NCBI GenBank assembly: GCA_017883075.1 | Contig: JADGOI010000009.1 | Coordinates: 1 to 37,561, forward strand | From: Acidimicrobiales bacterium | GTDB taxonomy: Bacteria; Actinomycetota; Acidimicrobiia; Acidimicrobiales; RAAP-2 | Length of the DNA stretch: 37,561 nt | Direction: 5' to 3' | In this document: one piece after another, positions 26,299 through 33,173 of the stretch | Numbering within the stretch: the stretch's first letter is position 1 | How the letters are laid out: each line of letters opens with the position of its first letter | Position numbers and translations under genes: made by a program | The notes under the pieces: model-generated | Seen by the model: the letters and a program-made list of their open reading frames with translations, nothing else | Database searches by the model: none | Told to the model about the DNA's origin: nothing

Positions 26299-27117
26299 TC
26301 AGGTGATGTCGCGTCGGGTGAGCATCATCGACCCGATGAGGGCGAAGACCAGTCCGTACGCCAACATCAACAGGGTGCCCTGCCACCAGTTGAATAGGAA
26401 CAGCGACAGATCCCCGCGATTCCGGGTGAGGTTGGCAGCGGCCTCGGCCGCGCCGGTTGGGACCCACTTGGCCGCACCGTGCACCAGGCTGACCAGAATC
26501 CCCTCCAGGATGATGAACCACCCCAGTGTCACCACGATGGCAGCCACCTGGTTGGTGAGGAGCGATCCGATGCCGACACCCAGGATGGCGAACAGGATGA
26601 AGACGAGGATCATCCCGGGGGCCACCGCCGGCACCTGATGGAGGAGGGCGGAGAATGATCCTCCCAGCCCGACCAAGGTGAGACCCCCGCCGACGAGGCT
26701 GGAGACCAACATGATGATGGCCAGGCCGGCCCCGCCGATGGCGGCCATGAGCAACTTTCCGGCCACCATGATCGGGCGCACCGGCGTGATGAGAAACGCG
26801 GTGGTGACCGTCTTGTGGCGGAATTCGGTGGTGATGCACAACACGCCGAGCAACAGCGCGAACAGGTAGCCTTCGAAGCCCGACCCCACCAGGTTCCTGA
26901 GCTGTTGGGTTGTATGGGGATAGCTGACGACGGAGGTGGTGACAGAGGAGCCACTGTTGCCACCGCCTCCCCCGCCAAAACCACCGCCGTTGGAATCGTG
27001 GTTCAGGTAGATGACCAGAATCAGCAGGCCGTTGATGAGGAGAGCGATGCCGGCCAGCACCCACGGCACCGCGGTGGTGCGGAGCTTCAGCCACTCGGAG
27101 CGGACGATGGCAATCAC
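26299..27117 (-). CDS. ABC-2 type transporter permease
   Basis: The 272-residue membrane protein begins with SEWLKLRTTAVPW, the amphipathic entry helix typical of ABC-2 (bacitracin/multidrug-type) permeases. It then has about six membrane helices, with TTEFRHKTVTTAFLITPVRP (about 100-120) as the conserved cytoplasmic coupling segment. A Gly/Asn/Ser-rich loop rich in GGGG lies in the first periplasmic region and looks disordered. The GTG start at 27117 overlaps the ATPase stop (GTGA) and has GGAGGT five bases upstream, so translation is coupled. With the ATPase it should form an exporter; substrate unknown. The open frame extends to 27600 on the same strand, but that part overlaps the ATPase gene and is not coding. 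Confidence 0.9.
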   Translation of the reverse strand: MIAIVRSEWLKLRTTAVPWVLAGIALLINGLLILVIYLNHDSNGGGFGGGGGGNSGSSVTTSVVSYPHTTQQLRNLVGSGFEGYLFALLLGVLCITTEFRHKTVTTAFLITPVRPIMVAGKLLMAAIGGAGLAIIMLVSSLVGGGLTLVGLGGSFSALLHQVPAVAPGMILVFILFAILGVGIGSLLTNQVAAIVVTLGWFIILEGILVSLVHGAAKWVPTGAAEAAANLTRNRGDLSLFLFNWWQGTLLMLAYGLVFALIGSMMLTRRDIT

Positions 27118-28100
27118 GAGACACCTCCGGGCATCGGCGTGGGCTTCGCATGTGGCGTTCCGGGCCCGGCGCCGGCGCCGGCGGTGGCCCCGGGAAAGGT
27201 GGCCGCGAATCCCTGGGTCAGGTTGAGGAAGACATCTTCGAGACTGCCACGGTCGTGGATCAGTTCGTAGACGACTATCTGGTTTTGGGCGAGGACCGGA
27301 CCCAGCCATTCGGGGGTGGCACCGTCGATGGCGATGGTGTCGGGGGCGGTGGGTCGGAAGCCAACCTGGGTGGCAGTCAGGATCTCGGTAAGCCGGCCGA
27401 TCTCGGGGGACCGCACCCGCATGCCGTTGGAGGTGCCTGCCCGGCCGGCCAGATCGGCCAGGGTGGTCTGAAGCACCAACCGACCCTCGGACACGATCAC
27501 CACATCGTCGACCGTCTCTTCCATTTCGGACAGGAGGTGGGAGGAGACGAGAATGGATCGACCGATGGACGCCTGATAGCGGATGAAGGTGCGGAGCCAT
27601 TGGATGCCCTGGGGATCGAGACCATTGGCCGGCTCGTCGAGGATGAGGATCTCGGGGTCGCCCAGCAGGGCAGTGGCCAGCTGCAACCGTTGCCGCATGC
27701 CCAGGGAGAACTTGCCCACCCGGCGGCGGGCGACATCGGAAAGGCCGACCAACTCGAGAGTCTCGTCGACCCGGGACAGGGGGATGCCGGCTCCGATCGC
27801 CACCATTTTGAGGTGGTCCTCCGCCCGGCGGGAGGGATGGAAGCTGGTGGCCTCGAGCACAGCGCCCACGTGGTGGGTCGGCTTGTGGAGCTTTTCGTAG
27901 GTGCGACCGCCGAACGTGGCCGTCCCGCTGGTGACCGCCACCAAACCGAGGAGCATGCGCAAGGTGGTGGTCTTCCCGGATCCGTTGGGACCCAGAAATC
28001 CGGTCACCCGACCGCTATCCACCTCAAAACTCAGGTTCTCGACGGCATGGACGCTGCCGAAGTGTTTGGTGAGACCGTGGACTTCGATAGCCGAAGGCAT
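27114..28100 (-). CDS. ABC transporter ATP-binding protein (ABC-2 exporter)
   Basis: The 328-residue protein has Walker A GPNGSGKTT (37-45), the signature FSLGMRQRLQLA (131-142), Walker B ILILDEP (151-157) and the H-loop SSHLLSEM. The Q-loop position reads VGAVLEATSFHP with Glu instead of Gln, as in bacitracin/antibiotic-type exporters such as BcrA. After the NBD comes a regulatory C-terminal domain and a Gly/Ala/Pro-rich tail. It powers the permease encoded next (four-base overlap) and heads the operon that ends in the PLP lyase. I chose the ATG at 28100 because the conserved domain (IEVHGLTKHFG) begins four residues later; no good ribosome site is seen. Confidence 0.92.
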   Translation of the reverse strand: MPSAIEVHGLTKHFGSVHAVENLSFEVDSGRVTGFLGPNGSGKTTTLRMLLGLVAVTSGTATFGGRTYEKLHKPTHHVGAVLEATSFHPSRRAEDHLKMVAIGAGIPLSRVDETLELVGLSDVARRRVGKFSLGMRQRLQLATALLGDPEILILDEPANGLDPQGIQWLRTFIRYQASIGRSILVSSHLLSEMEETVDDVVIVSEGRLVLQTTLADLAGRAGTSNGMRVRSPEIGRLTEILTATQVGFRPTAPDTIAIDGATPEWLGPVLAQNQIVVYELIHDRGSLEDVFLNLTQGFAATFPGATAGAGAGPGTPHAKPTPMPGGVS

Positions 28101-28171
28101 CCCAGACGATACCGTGGCTGAGGGGCCGGGTAGAGCCACCCCCGGATCTGCGGATGGCGAATCGATGTGTG

Positions 28172-28190
28172 GCTCGACGACGGGTCGAGC
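28172..28190. terminator. Perfect hairpin between tetR and the ABC operon
   Basis: GCTCGAC (28172-28178) and GTCGAGC (28184-28190) form a perfect seven-base stem with a five-base loop, eight bases after the stop of the leftward TetR gene. There is no T-run. It could be a terminator for tetR or an operator for the ABC operon, which starts at 28100. Confidence 0.4.
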
Positions 28191-28197
28191 AGGCTGG

Positions 28198-28800
28198 TCA
28201 GGCGGTGGCGTAGATGTTCGCGGGCAGAAGGAGTTCGACCGCCACCACCAACTCGTCGTGCACCCGGCTCATATTGCTCCAGCCATTGACCCATCCGACC
28301 AGGGCCGAGTACCAGACGTGGCCGATCATGCGAGCTCGATCGCCGAGGTCGGGTGGCTGGGGTTCGCCGATGGCCCGGGTGATGATGCCTTCCATCAGGA
28401 TTGACACCTGTTGTTGGCACTCGACGGCTGCGGGGTCGGGAGAGGCGAGGGCAGTGAACACCGCGCTGACCAGTTGGGGCTGGCGACCCATGGCTCTCAG
28501 GGCTCGATCGAGCACGTCGATGACCCGGATGTCCACGGAATCGCCCTGGGCGGGAAGCTGCGCCAACCTGGCGTCCAGCTGCTCCACCCAGTGGACCAAG
28601 GTGGCGGCCAGAAGATGATCCTTGCTGGTGAAGTAGCGGTACACCGTGCCCATGGCCACGTCGGCCCGGGCGGCGACATCACGCATCTGCACGGCGTCGT
28701 AGCCACCGTCGAGGCCGAGCGACATGGCGGCATCGATCACCCGTTGGCGTCGGGCTTGTTGTGTGCGGGTCAGGGATCGAGGCACCGGACGGATCGCCAT
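28198..28800 (-). CDS. TetR family transcriptional regulator, KstR-like
   Basis: The 200-residue protein has an N-terminal TetR helix-turn-helix: RRQRVIDAAMSLGLDGGYDA, VQMRDVAARADVAMGTVY then RYFTSKDHLLAA. The DNA-binding part and the PQLVSAVFTALASPDP block resemble KstR, the mycobacterial repressor of sterol breakdown genes, but the ligand cannot be told from this. The start seems leaderless: TAGGAT (28807-28812, reading leftward) lies six bases before the ATG and there is no ribosome site. It is divergent from a second TetR gene, with 86 bp between and a TGAC-N5-GTCA palindrome in that gap. Candidate targets are the neighbouring ABC/PLP operon and the aldehyde dehydrogenase cluster. Confidence 0.92.
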   Translation of the reverse strand: MAIRPVPRSLTRTQQARRQRVIDAAMSLGLDGGYDAVQMRDVAARADVAMGTVYRYFTSKDHLLAATLVHWVEQLDARLAQLPAQGDSVDIRVIDVLDRALRAMGRQPQLVSAVFTALASPDPAAVECQQQVSILMEGIITRAIGEPQPPDLGDRARMIGHVWYSALVGWVNGWSNMSRVHDELVVAVELLLPANIYATA

Positions 28801-28806
28801 CAGACA

Positions 28807-28812
28807 ATCCTA
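28807..28812 (-). promoter_or_regulatory. -10 box of a leaderless promoter for the KstR-like tetR
   Basis: TAGGAT, read leftward, ends six bases before the ATG at 28800, which puts the expected transcript start at or next to the start codon. No ribosome site is present, consistent with leaderless translation common in actinomycetes. Confidence 0.45.
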
Positions 28813-28838
28813 CTCGGGGCACCTTTGCTACTTCGGAT

Positions 28839-28853
28839 CTGACGCTCCGTCAC
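28839..28853. promoter_or_regulatory. TetR-type operator candidate, site 1 (TGAC-N5-GTCA)
   Basis: CTGACGCTCCGTCAC lies between the two divergent TetR genes. The arms TGAC and GTCA are five bases apart. The right arm overlaps GTCACA (28849-28854), a possible -35 box that is 17 bases from TACCAT (28872-28877), a -10 box for the rightward TetR gene. A repressor bound here could block that promoter. Two further sites with the same layout lie at 33090-33104 and 34992-35006. Confidence 0.6.
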
Positions 28854-28886
28854 ACCTTGGCGGTCCCTCGGTACCATGGAGTGGTC

Positions 28887-29681
28887 ATGGCGCTTCCTGA
28901 GGATCCGGAGTTCATAGCCACCACCGATGGGCGGGTCCCCGGACGCCGGGGGAGGGCGACCCGTCAACGGCTGCTCGAGTGCACGGCTGAATTGCTGGTG
29001 GCCACGCCGTGGAGGTCGATCAAAGTGATCGACATCGCCCGCCGGGCCGGGACGTCTCCGGCTGCCTTCTACCAGTACTTCGAGAATGTCGAGGCCGCCA
29101 TCACCGTGCTGGCCGAGGAGTTGGTGGAAGGCGTCGGGGTCTTGGCCGATCTGGTGGACGGCGATTGGTCGGACGGCGCCAGCTGGACCACCGCGGTCGC
29201 GGTGGTCGAAGGGTTCATGGAGTACTGGGAGACCAACCGGGCCGTGTTTCGGGTAGTGGAGCTCACCACGGTGGAGGGTGACCTCAGGTTCCAGGGGCTG
29301 CGGGTGCGGGCCCTCAACGCGGTGACCGTCACTCTGGCCCGGGTCATCGCCACCGCTGGTGACGGGTCAGGATCCCCGACCGGAGCTGACCCGATGGCGG
29401 CGGCCGGGACCCTGATCGCCATGTTGACCCAGGTAGCCGGGCACCGATACGGATTCGAGTTCTGGGGGATCCGCACCGCCTCGTTGGTCGACAGTCAGGC
29501 CCGGTTGCTCCACTGGGCGGTCACCGGGCGACCGGCTCCCGATGGGGCGTCGGTGGCCGGTGCCGAGAGCCCTCGGCCGCGCACCGGTCCGGTCGTGGGT
29601 GGTGGTGCGGCAGCGGCGCGTTCCGCCCAGGTCAAAGCGGCTTCGTCCAGAGCCAAGGCGATCCGGTCCAAGAAGAAGTAA
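28887..29681 (+). CDS. TetR family transcriptional regulator with basic C-terminal tail
   Basis: The 264-residue protein has a TetR DNA-binding domain: RGRATRQRLLECTAELL, then WRSIKVIDIARRAGTSPAA, then FYQYFENVEAAI. A ligand domain follows with the EGFMEYWETNRAVFRVVEL and FEFWGIRTASLVDSQARLLHWAV helices. The final 60 residues are low-complexity, ending in a lysine-rich SRAKAIRSKKK that is unusual for the family and could strengthen DNA contact. The ATG at 28887 has GGAG close upstream within GGAGTGGTC. Its own promoter seems to overlap the TGAC-N5-GTCA site at 28839-28853, so it may repress itself and is my first candidate for the factor that binds the matching sites near the two catabolic genes. 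Confidence 0.9.
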   Translation: MALPEDPEFIATTDGRVPGRRGRATRQRLLECTAELLVATPWRSIKVIDIARRAGTSPAAFYQYFENVEAAITVLAEELVEGVGVLADLVDGDWSDGASWTTAVAVVEGFMEYWETNRAVFRVVELTTVEGDLRFQGLRVRALNAVTVTLARVIATAGDGSGSPTGADPMAAAGTLIAMLTQVAGHRYGFEFWGIRTASLVDSQARLLHWAVTGRPAPDGASVAGAESPRPRTGPVVGGGAAAARSAQVKAASSRAKAIRSKKK

Positions 29682-29762
29682 CCGGCGGGCGGCCTCCTTT
29701 CGGCTGCACCATGGCGAATGTCCGACTGACCAGCCTGGACGCGATTGAACGATCCTGAAGCT

Positions 29763-30155
29763 TCAGTCGACGAGCAGTTGGGCCACCCGCTCGGCCGGCC
29801 GGGCGATGACAACTGAATCGCCACGAACCAGGATTGGGCGTTGCATCACCTCGGGATGGCCGATCAACACCTCGACCACGGAATCTGGGGTGGTCAATGT
29901 CGCCGGGTCGATGTCGAGATCTCGGAAGGCGGCGTCATCGGTTCTGATCAGGTCGACCAGGGGGCCCTGATACTTTCCTACGATCCGGTCGAGGGTGGCA
30001 CGGTCCGGCGGCGCCTTCAGGTACTCGACCACCTGGTACTCGGTGCCCTGGGCGTCGATCAGCTCGAGGGCTTCACGGGACTTGGAGCAACTGGGGTTGT
30101 AGAAGATGGTGATCGGCTCGGTGCCGGTTGCGGGGCGGGTCTCTTCAGCGCTCAT
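29763..30155 (-). CDS. arsC: ArsC family reductase (glutaredoxin-dependent arsenate reductase-like)
   Basis: ArsC reduces arsenate to arsenite with glutathione/glutaredoxin or similar thiols; related proteins include YffB and Spx. The 130-residue product has the thioredoxin-fold start ITIFYNPSCSKSREAL with Cys23 in a CxxSR motif, the YLKAPPDRATLDRIV helix and the EVMQRPILVRGD block with the conserved Arg before the cis-Pro strand. These fit ArsC better than Spx. No other arsenic genes are near. The ATG has no ribosome site, but TACCCT (30162-30167, leftward) ends six bases before it, so a leaderless transcript is likely. It follows the broken hydrolase gene by 55 bp on the same strand. Confidence 0.88.
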   Translation of the reverse strand: MSAEETRPATGTEPITIFYNPSCSKSREALELIDAQGTEYQVVEYLKAPPDRATLDRIVGKYQGPLVDLIRTDDAAFRDLDIDPATLTTPDSVVEVLIGHPEVMQRPILVRGDSVVIARPAERVAQLLVD

Positions 30156-30161
30156 GCGGCG

Positions 30162-30167
30162 AGGGTA
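30162..30167 (-). promoter_or_regulatory. -10 box of a leaderless promoter for arsC
   Basis: TACCCT, read leftward, lies six bases before the arsC ATG, and no ribosome site is present. The spacing places the first transcribed base at or near the start codon. Confidence 0.45.
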
Positions 30168-30210
30168 CAGGGAGAGCCGCCGATCGCCTCACCCGCACCG
30201 GGGCAATGCC

Positions 30211-30571
30211 TCATGTCGGTCGACCCTTGGTCACCTCGACCGACAAGTCATGAAGCATGGTGTTCAACTCCTCGGGACATTCGAGCATCACCATGTGCCC
30301 GGTCCCGGGCAACACCACGAGCTCTGCGTGGGGGATGCCTTCGGCCATGGCCTTGGCGTGTCTCGGCGGCGTGGATACTCCCGCCGTCGCTCACCGGGAT
30401 CTGGCGGTGCACGAGGAGGTCGTCGAGCACCAGGCCGGCTGCTTCCAGGCCGGCCTGGTCGGACCTCCAGCGGTCGGACATACGACGTTGCCCGGCGTAT
30501 CCCGCCAACGCTCCGGTCGCAGCCACCGCGGCGCCGAATCCGAGACGGCGACGGGTGAGCGGTGTGATCAT
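30211..30571 (-). pseudogene. Alpha/beta hydrolase with internal deletion
   Basis: The gene begins MITPLTRRRLGFGAAVAATG, a membrane-anchor-like start. It runs through DLLVHRQIPVSDGGSIHAAE, which in relatives lies just before the first strand and the oxyanion HG motif. It then jumps, one base out of frame, to AKAMAEGIPHAELVVLPGTG and HMVMLECPEEL, the family's C-terminal end with its catalytic histidine. The join is at about 30360. The nucleophile elbow and most of the fold, around 200 residues, are missing. The ATG still overlaps the stop of the cyclase gene (ATGA), the mark of an intact coupled gene in the recent past. The deletion could also be an assembly collapse. Confidence 0.8.
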
Positions 30572-31566
30572 CGGAGGGCGACCGGGTTGACGGGGGAGCC
30601 CAACCCGTTGGTGAAGGGCAGGGGTGTGGCATCGAGCAGAAACTCGTATCGTCCGTCGGCGGCGCAGGCATCCGCCAACTCGTCGAGAAACCAGTTCTGG
30701 CCTTGGATCATCCCCATCTCGACCAGGTGGATGAGGTGGACGGGAAGATAGAGGTCCTTGTCCTCGCACGGATAGACCTCCAGCACCATGGTGTCGGTGG
30801 CCACCGCGGCTACGTCCCTGGCGTGGAACCACTCGGTGGTGGCCAGGGTCAGACCCGGAGCGGGCCAGGTGTAGGCGATCAGGTCCCGCTTGGGTGGGGC
30901 ACCGGCCAGTCCCGGCCGTCCGGGGAGGGCCAGGTGGGCGGCTTGCCCGGTGCGAACCAGCAGCACATCGCCCGGCTCCACCGTCAGATTGCCGAGTTCG
31001 CAGGCGGCATCGAGGTCGTCGGGAGTGATCGGGTAGCCGGCATCGAGGACTTCCAATCCCTTGGCCCGCGCCACGTCGAGGAGGAGCCCACGTGACACCA
31101 GCGAGCCGATCAGCTGGATGCCGAGCTTGGTGGTGCCGGCCTCGGTGACCGACGATGCCGGGTAACCGTTGTAGAGCTTCCCGCCGTCGGGCCCGGCGCC
31201 ATAGGAGACGTGAGCCAGCCCGTCCCAGTGGGTGGCGCACTGCATGGCGAAGGTGACGACGTCCTCTGACGAGGCGATCCACTCGGGATCGGGCGAGAGC
31301 GGGTTGTTGACACAGATCATCGAACGGGTGGGATTGACCCTGCCCTCGATGAAGCCCATCTGGATCCCTTCCGCCTCGGACATGGGCAGGCCCAAGGGAA
31401 AGGCATTCCCCTCGTGCACCGCGGCCACCCCGCGGAGCCTGGCGGTGGCGTCGATGAAGTTGAGGGTGCCGAGTTGATCGTCGTCGCCCCACCTTCCCCA
31501 GTTGGAGACGCGCCGGGCGAGGTCGATGAAGGCCGATGGCACGGAAGGGGAAACGGGTACGGGCAC
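30568..31566 (-). CDS. Cyclase family hydrolase (kynurenine formamidase-like)
   Basis: The cyclase/KynB-type family hydrolyses amides or lactones with a divalent metal. The 332-residue product has the metal motif THWDGLAHVSYG (His113, Asp115, His119), followed by GLEVLDAGYPITPDDL and the GDVLLVRTG strand. Members of this long subgroup (about 300-330 residues) are annotated as cyclase family proteins with unproven substrates; kynurenine formamidase proper is nearer 210. The start is taken at GTG 31566, 29 bp after the aldehyde dehydrogenase stop; no clear ribosome site helps, and GTG 31542 is an alternative. Its stop overlaps the start of the deleted hydrolase gene. The context suggests ring-opening or amide hydrolysis in a catabolic pathway. 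Confidence 0.88.
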   Translation of the reverse strand: MPVPVSPSVPSAFIDLARRVSNWGRWGDDDQLGTLNFIDATARLRGVAAVHEGNAFPLGLPMSEAEGIQMGFIEGRVNPTRSMICVNNPLSPDPEWIASSEDVVTFAMQCATHWDGLAHVSYGAGPDGGKLYNGYPASSVTEAGTTKLGIQLIGSLVSRGLLLDVARAKGLEVLDAGYPITPDDLDAACELGNLTVEPGDVLLVRTGQAAHLALPGRPGLAGAPPKRDLIAYTWPAPGLTLATTEWFHARDVAAVATDTMVLEVYPCEDKDLYLPVHLIHLVEMGMIQGQNWFLDELADACAADGRYEFLLDATPLPFTNGLGSPVNPVALR

Positions 31567-31595
31567 GGGACTGTCTTCGCCGACCGGGGAGTGTC

Positions 31596-33065
31596 TCAGC
31601 CGGCCCAGATGATCGACTGCAGCTCCGAGTAGGCCTCCAACCCGTAGTCACCACCATCACGGCCGATTCCACTCATCTTGAAACCTCCGAAGGGTGCGTC
31701 CATGTTGCGTTGGGCGGTGTTGATCCCGACGTGGCCGCAGCGCAATTGTTTGGCTACCCGGAACGCCCGGGAGGTATCGGCGGAGAAGACGTAGTCGTAC
31801 AGGCCGAACTCGGAATCGTTGGCGATGGCAACACCTTCGTCGTCATCGTCGAAGGGGATGGCCACCACCACCGGCCCGAAGATCTCCTCCCGGGCCACGG
31901 TGATGTCGTTGGTCCCGGTGATCAGGGTGGGCTCCACGTAGTAGCCGGTGGGAAGGTGCTCGGGGCGATTGCCGCCCACCACCACTTCGCCTTCTTTGCG
32001 GCCGGTCTCGATGTAGTCGAGGACCCGCTTCTGCTGGGCACCGGAGATGAGCGGCCCCACCACTGTCTTTCTTTCGGTGGGGTCCCCGACCGTGAGGAAC
32101 CCGGCGAACGTGGAGAGCCCTTCGACCATCTGGTCGAAGATGCTCCGGTGGATGACCGCCCGGGTCGGGGCCGTGCAGATCTGGCCCGAGTGGAATGCCC
32201 ACGTGGATCCGATGGCGGTGACGGCGGCCTTGATGTCGGCGTCGGCGAAGACGACAGCGGCACCCTTGCCTCCAAGCTCCATGAGGAGGCGCTTCATGGT
32301 GGGGGCGCCGGCGGCAGCTATCCGTTGGCCCACGGACGTGGACCCGGTGAATGACACCATGTCGATATCGGGAGAGGTGGTGAGGGCGGAGGCCGGCTCG
32401 GGACCTTGGGCGCTGATCAGGTTGACCACCCCGGGCGGAAAGCCGACTTCATCGAGGACCCGGGCCAGCGCCACCACCGCCAGTGGATCCTGGGGGGCGG
32501 GTTTGATGACGACCGTGTTGCCCATGGCCAGGGCGGGGGCGACCTTGCCGGCCATATTGGTCAGGGGAAAGTTGTAGCTGGCGATGGCGGCCACCACTCC
32601 GACCGGTTGGCGATAGGCCAGGGCGCTGACCAGGCCGCCGGGGGCCAGGGGGGTGGCGGAGGTGGCGATGGGCGGGAGCATCTTCTCCTGCACGTGGCGG
32701 ATGTCGCGGGAGTACCTGTCGAATCGGTCGGCGCTGATCGGGACCTGCATGCGCGACCCGACCGAGGCGGTGGCACCGGTTTCGGCGATCACCAGGGGAA
32801 CCAACTCGTCGTTCTTGGCCCGGATGGCGGCGGCTGCTTTCTTCAGCAGGGCCAGGCGCTCCTCGACAGGGGTGGCCGACCATGCCGGAAACGCCTCGGC
32901 GGCGGCCGAGGCGGCGTTGTTGGCGTCATCGACCGAGGCGTTGGGGGCTTGTCCGACCACCTGTTCGGTGGCCGGGTTGATGATGTCGTAGGTGCCGTTG
33001 CCGGCGGCAACCCACGCCCCCCCGATCAGCAGTTGGGTCTCATCTCTGGTGGCCGGGTCGGCCAT
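31596..33065 (-). CDS. Aldehyde dehydrogenase (NAD(P)-dependent)
   Basis: Aldehyde dehydrogenases oxidise aldehydes to acids through a thiohemiacetal on a cysteine. The 489-residue product has the full set of family residues: Asn165 in SYNFP, KPAPQDP for cofactor binding, FTGSTSVGQRI, the general base Glu263 in LMELGGK and the nucleophile Cys297 in HSGQICTAPTR, plus EEIFGPV near the end. The length is typical. It is the first gene of a leftward unit with the cyclase and the deleted hydrolase. AGGGGA lies nine bases before the ATG. A palindrome (33090-33104) directly beside a TACACT -10 box suggests repression by a TetR protein. Confidence 0.95.
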   Translation of the reverse strand: MADPATRDETQLLIGGAWVAAGNGTYDIINPATEQVVGQAPNASVDDANNAASAAAEAFPAWSATPVEERLALLKKAAAAIRAKNDELVPLVIAETGATASVGSRMQVPISADRFDRYSRDIRHVQEKMLPPIATSATPLAPGGLVSALAYRQPVGVVAAIASYNFPLTNMAGKVAPALAMGNTVVIKPAPQDPLAVVALARVLDEVGFPPGVVNLISAQGPEPASALTTSPDIDMVSFTGSTSVGQRIAAAGAPTMKRLLMELGGKGAAVVFADADIKAAVTAIGSTWAFHSGQICTAPTRAVIHRSIFDQMVEGLSTFAGFLTVGDPTERKTVVGPLISGAQQKRVLDYIETGRKEGEVVVGGNRPEHLPTGYYVEPTLITGTNDITVAREEIFGPVVVAIPFDDDDEGVAIANDSEFGLYDYVFSADTSRAFRVAKQLRCGHVGINTAQRNMDAPFGGFKMSGIGRDGGDYGLEAYSELQSIIWAG

Positions 33066-33089
33066 GTGCGGGGTCCCCTTTCGCGGTAT

Positions 33090-33104
33090 CTGACGACGTG
33101 TCAG
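33090..33104. promoter_or_regulatory. TetR-type operator candidate, site 2, at the aldehyde dehydrogenase promoter
   Basis: CTGACGACGTGTCAG has perfect five-base arms CTGAC and GTCAG separated by five bases. Read leftward, TACACT (33106-33111) sits just before it as a -10 box, so the expected transcript start falls inside the palindrome. This is the usual place for a repressor site. It shares its arms exactly with the site at 34992-35006. Confidence 0.65.
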
Positions 33105-33132
33105 CAGTGTACGCCGACGACCGCTGGCCCGG

Positions 33133-33160
33133 CCATGCGGCGACCGCCATGCGGCGACCG
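33133..33160. repeat. 14-bp tandem repeat, two copies
   Basis: CCATGCGGCGACCG occurs twice in direct succession, followed by a partial third copy (CCAGCCGACCG). It lies between the amidohydrolase stop and the aldehyde dehydrogenase promoter. Such a short tandem duplication can arise by replication slippage. Confidence 0.75.
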
Positions 33161-33173
33161 CCAGCCGACCGCC

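Noticed and set aside
25970-27151. A 393-codon minus-strand frame overlapping the ABC permease and lyase
   Set aside because: The true permease and lyase frames show membrane helices and catalytic motifs; this frame is Arg/Pro/His-rich and out of register with both.
30248-31672. A 474-codon minus-strand frame covering the cyclase and broken hydrolase region
   Set aside because: Only its last part matches the hydrolase N-terminus; the rest is an out-of-frame reading of the cyclase gene. It helped reveal the deletion but is not itself a gene.
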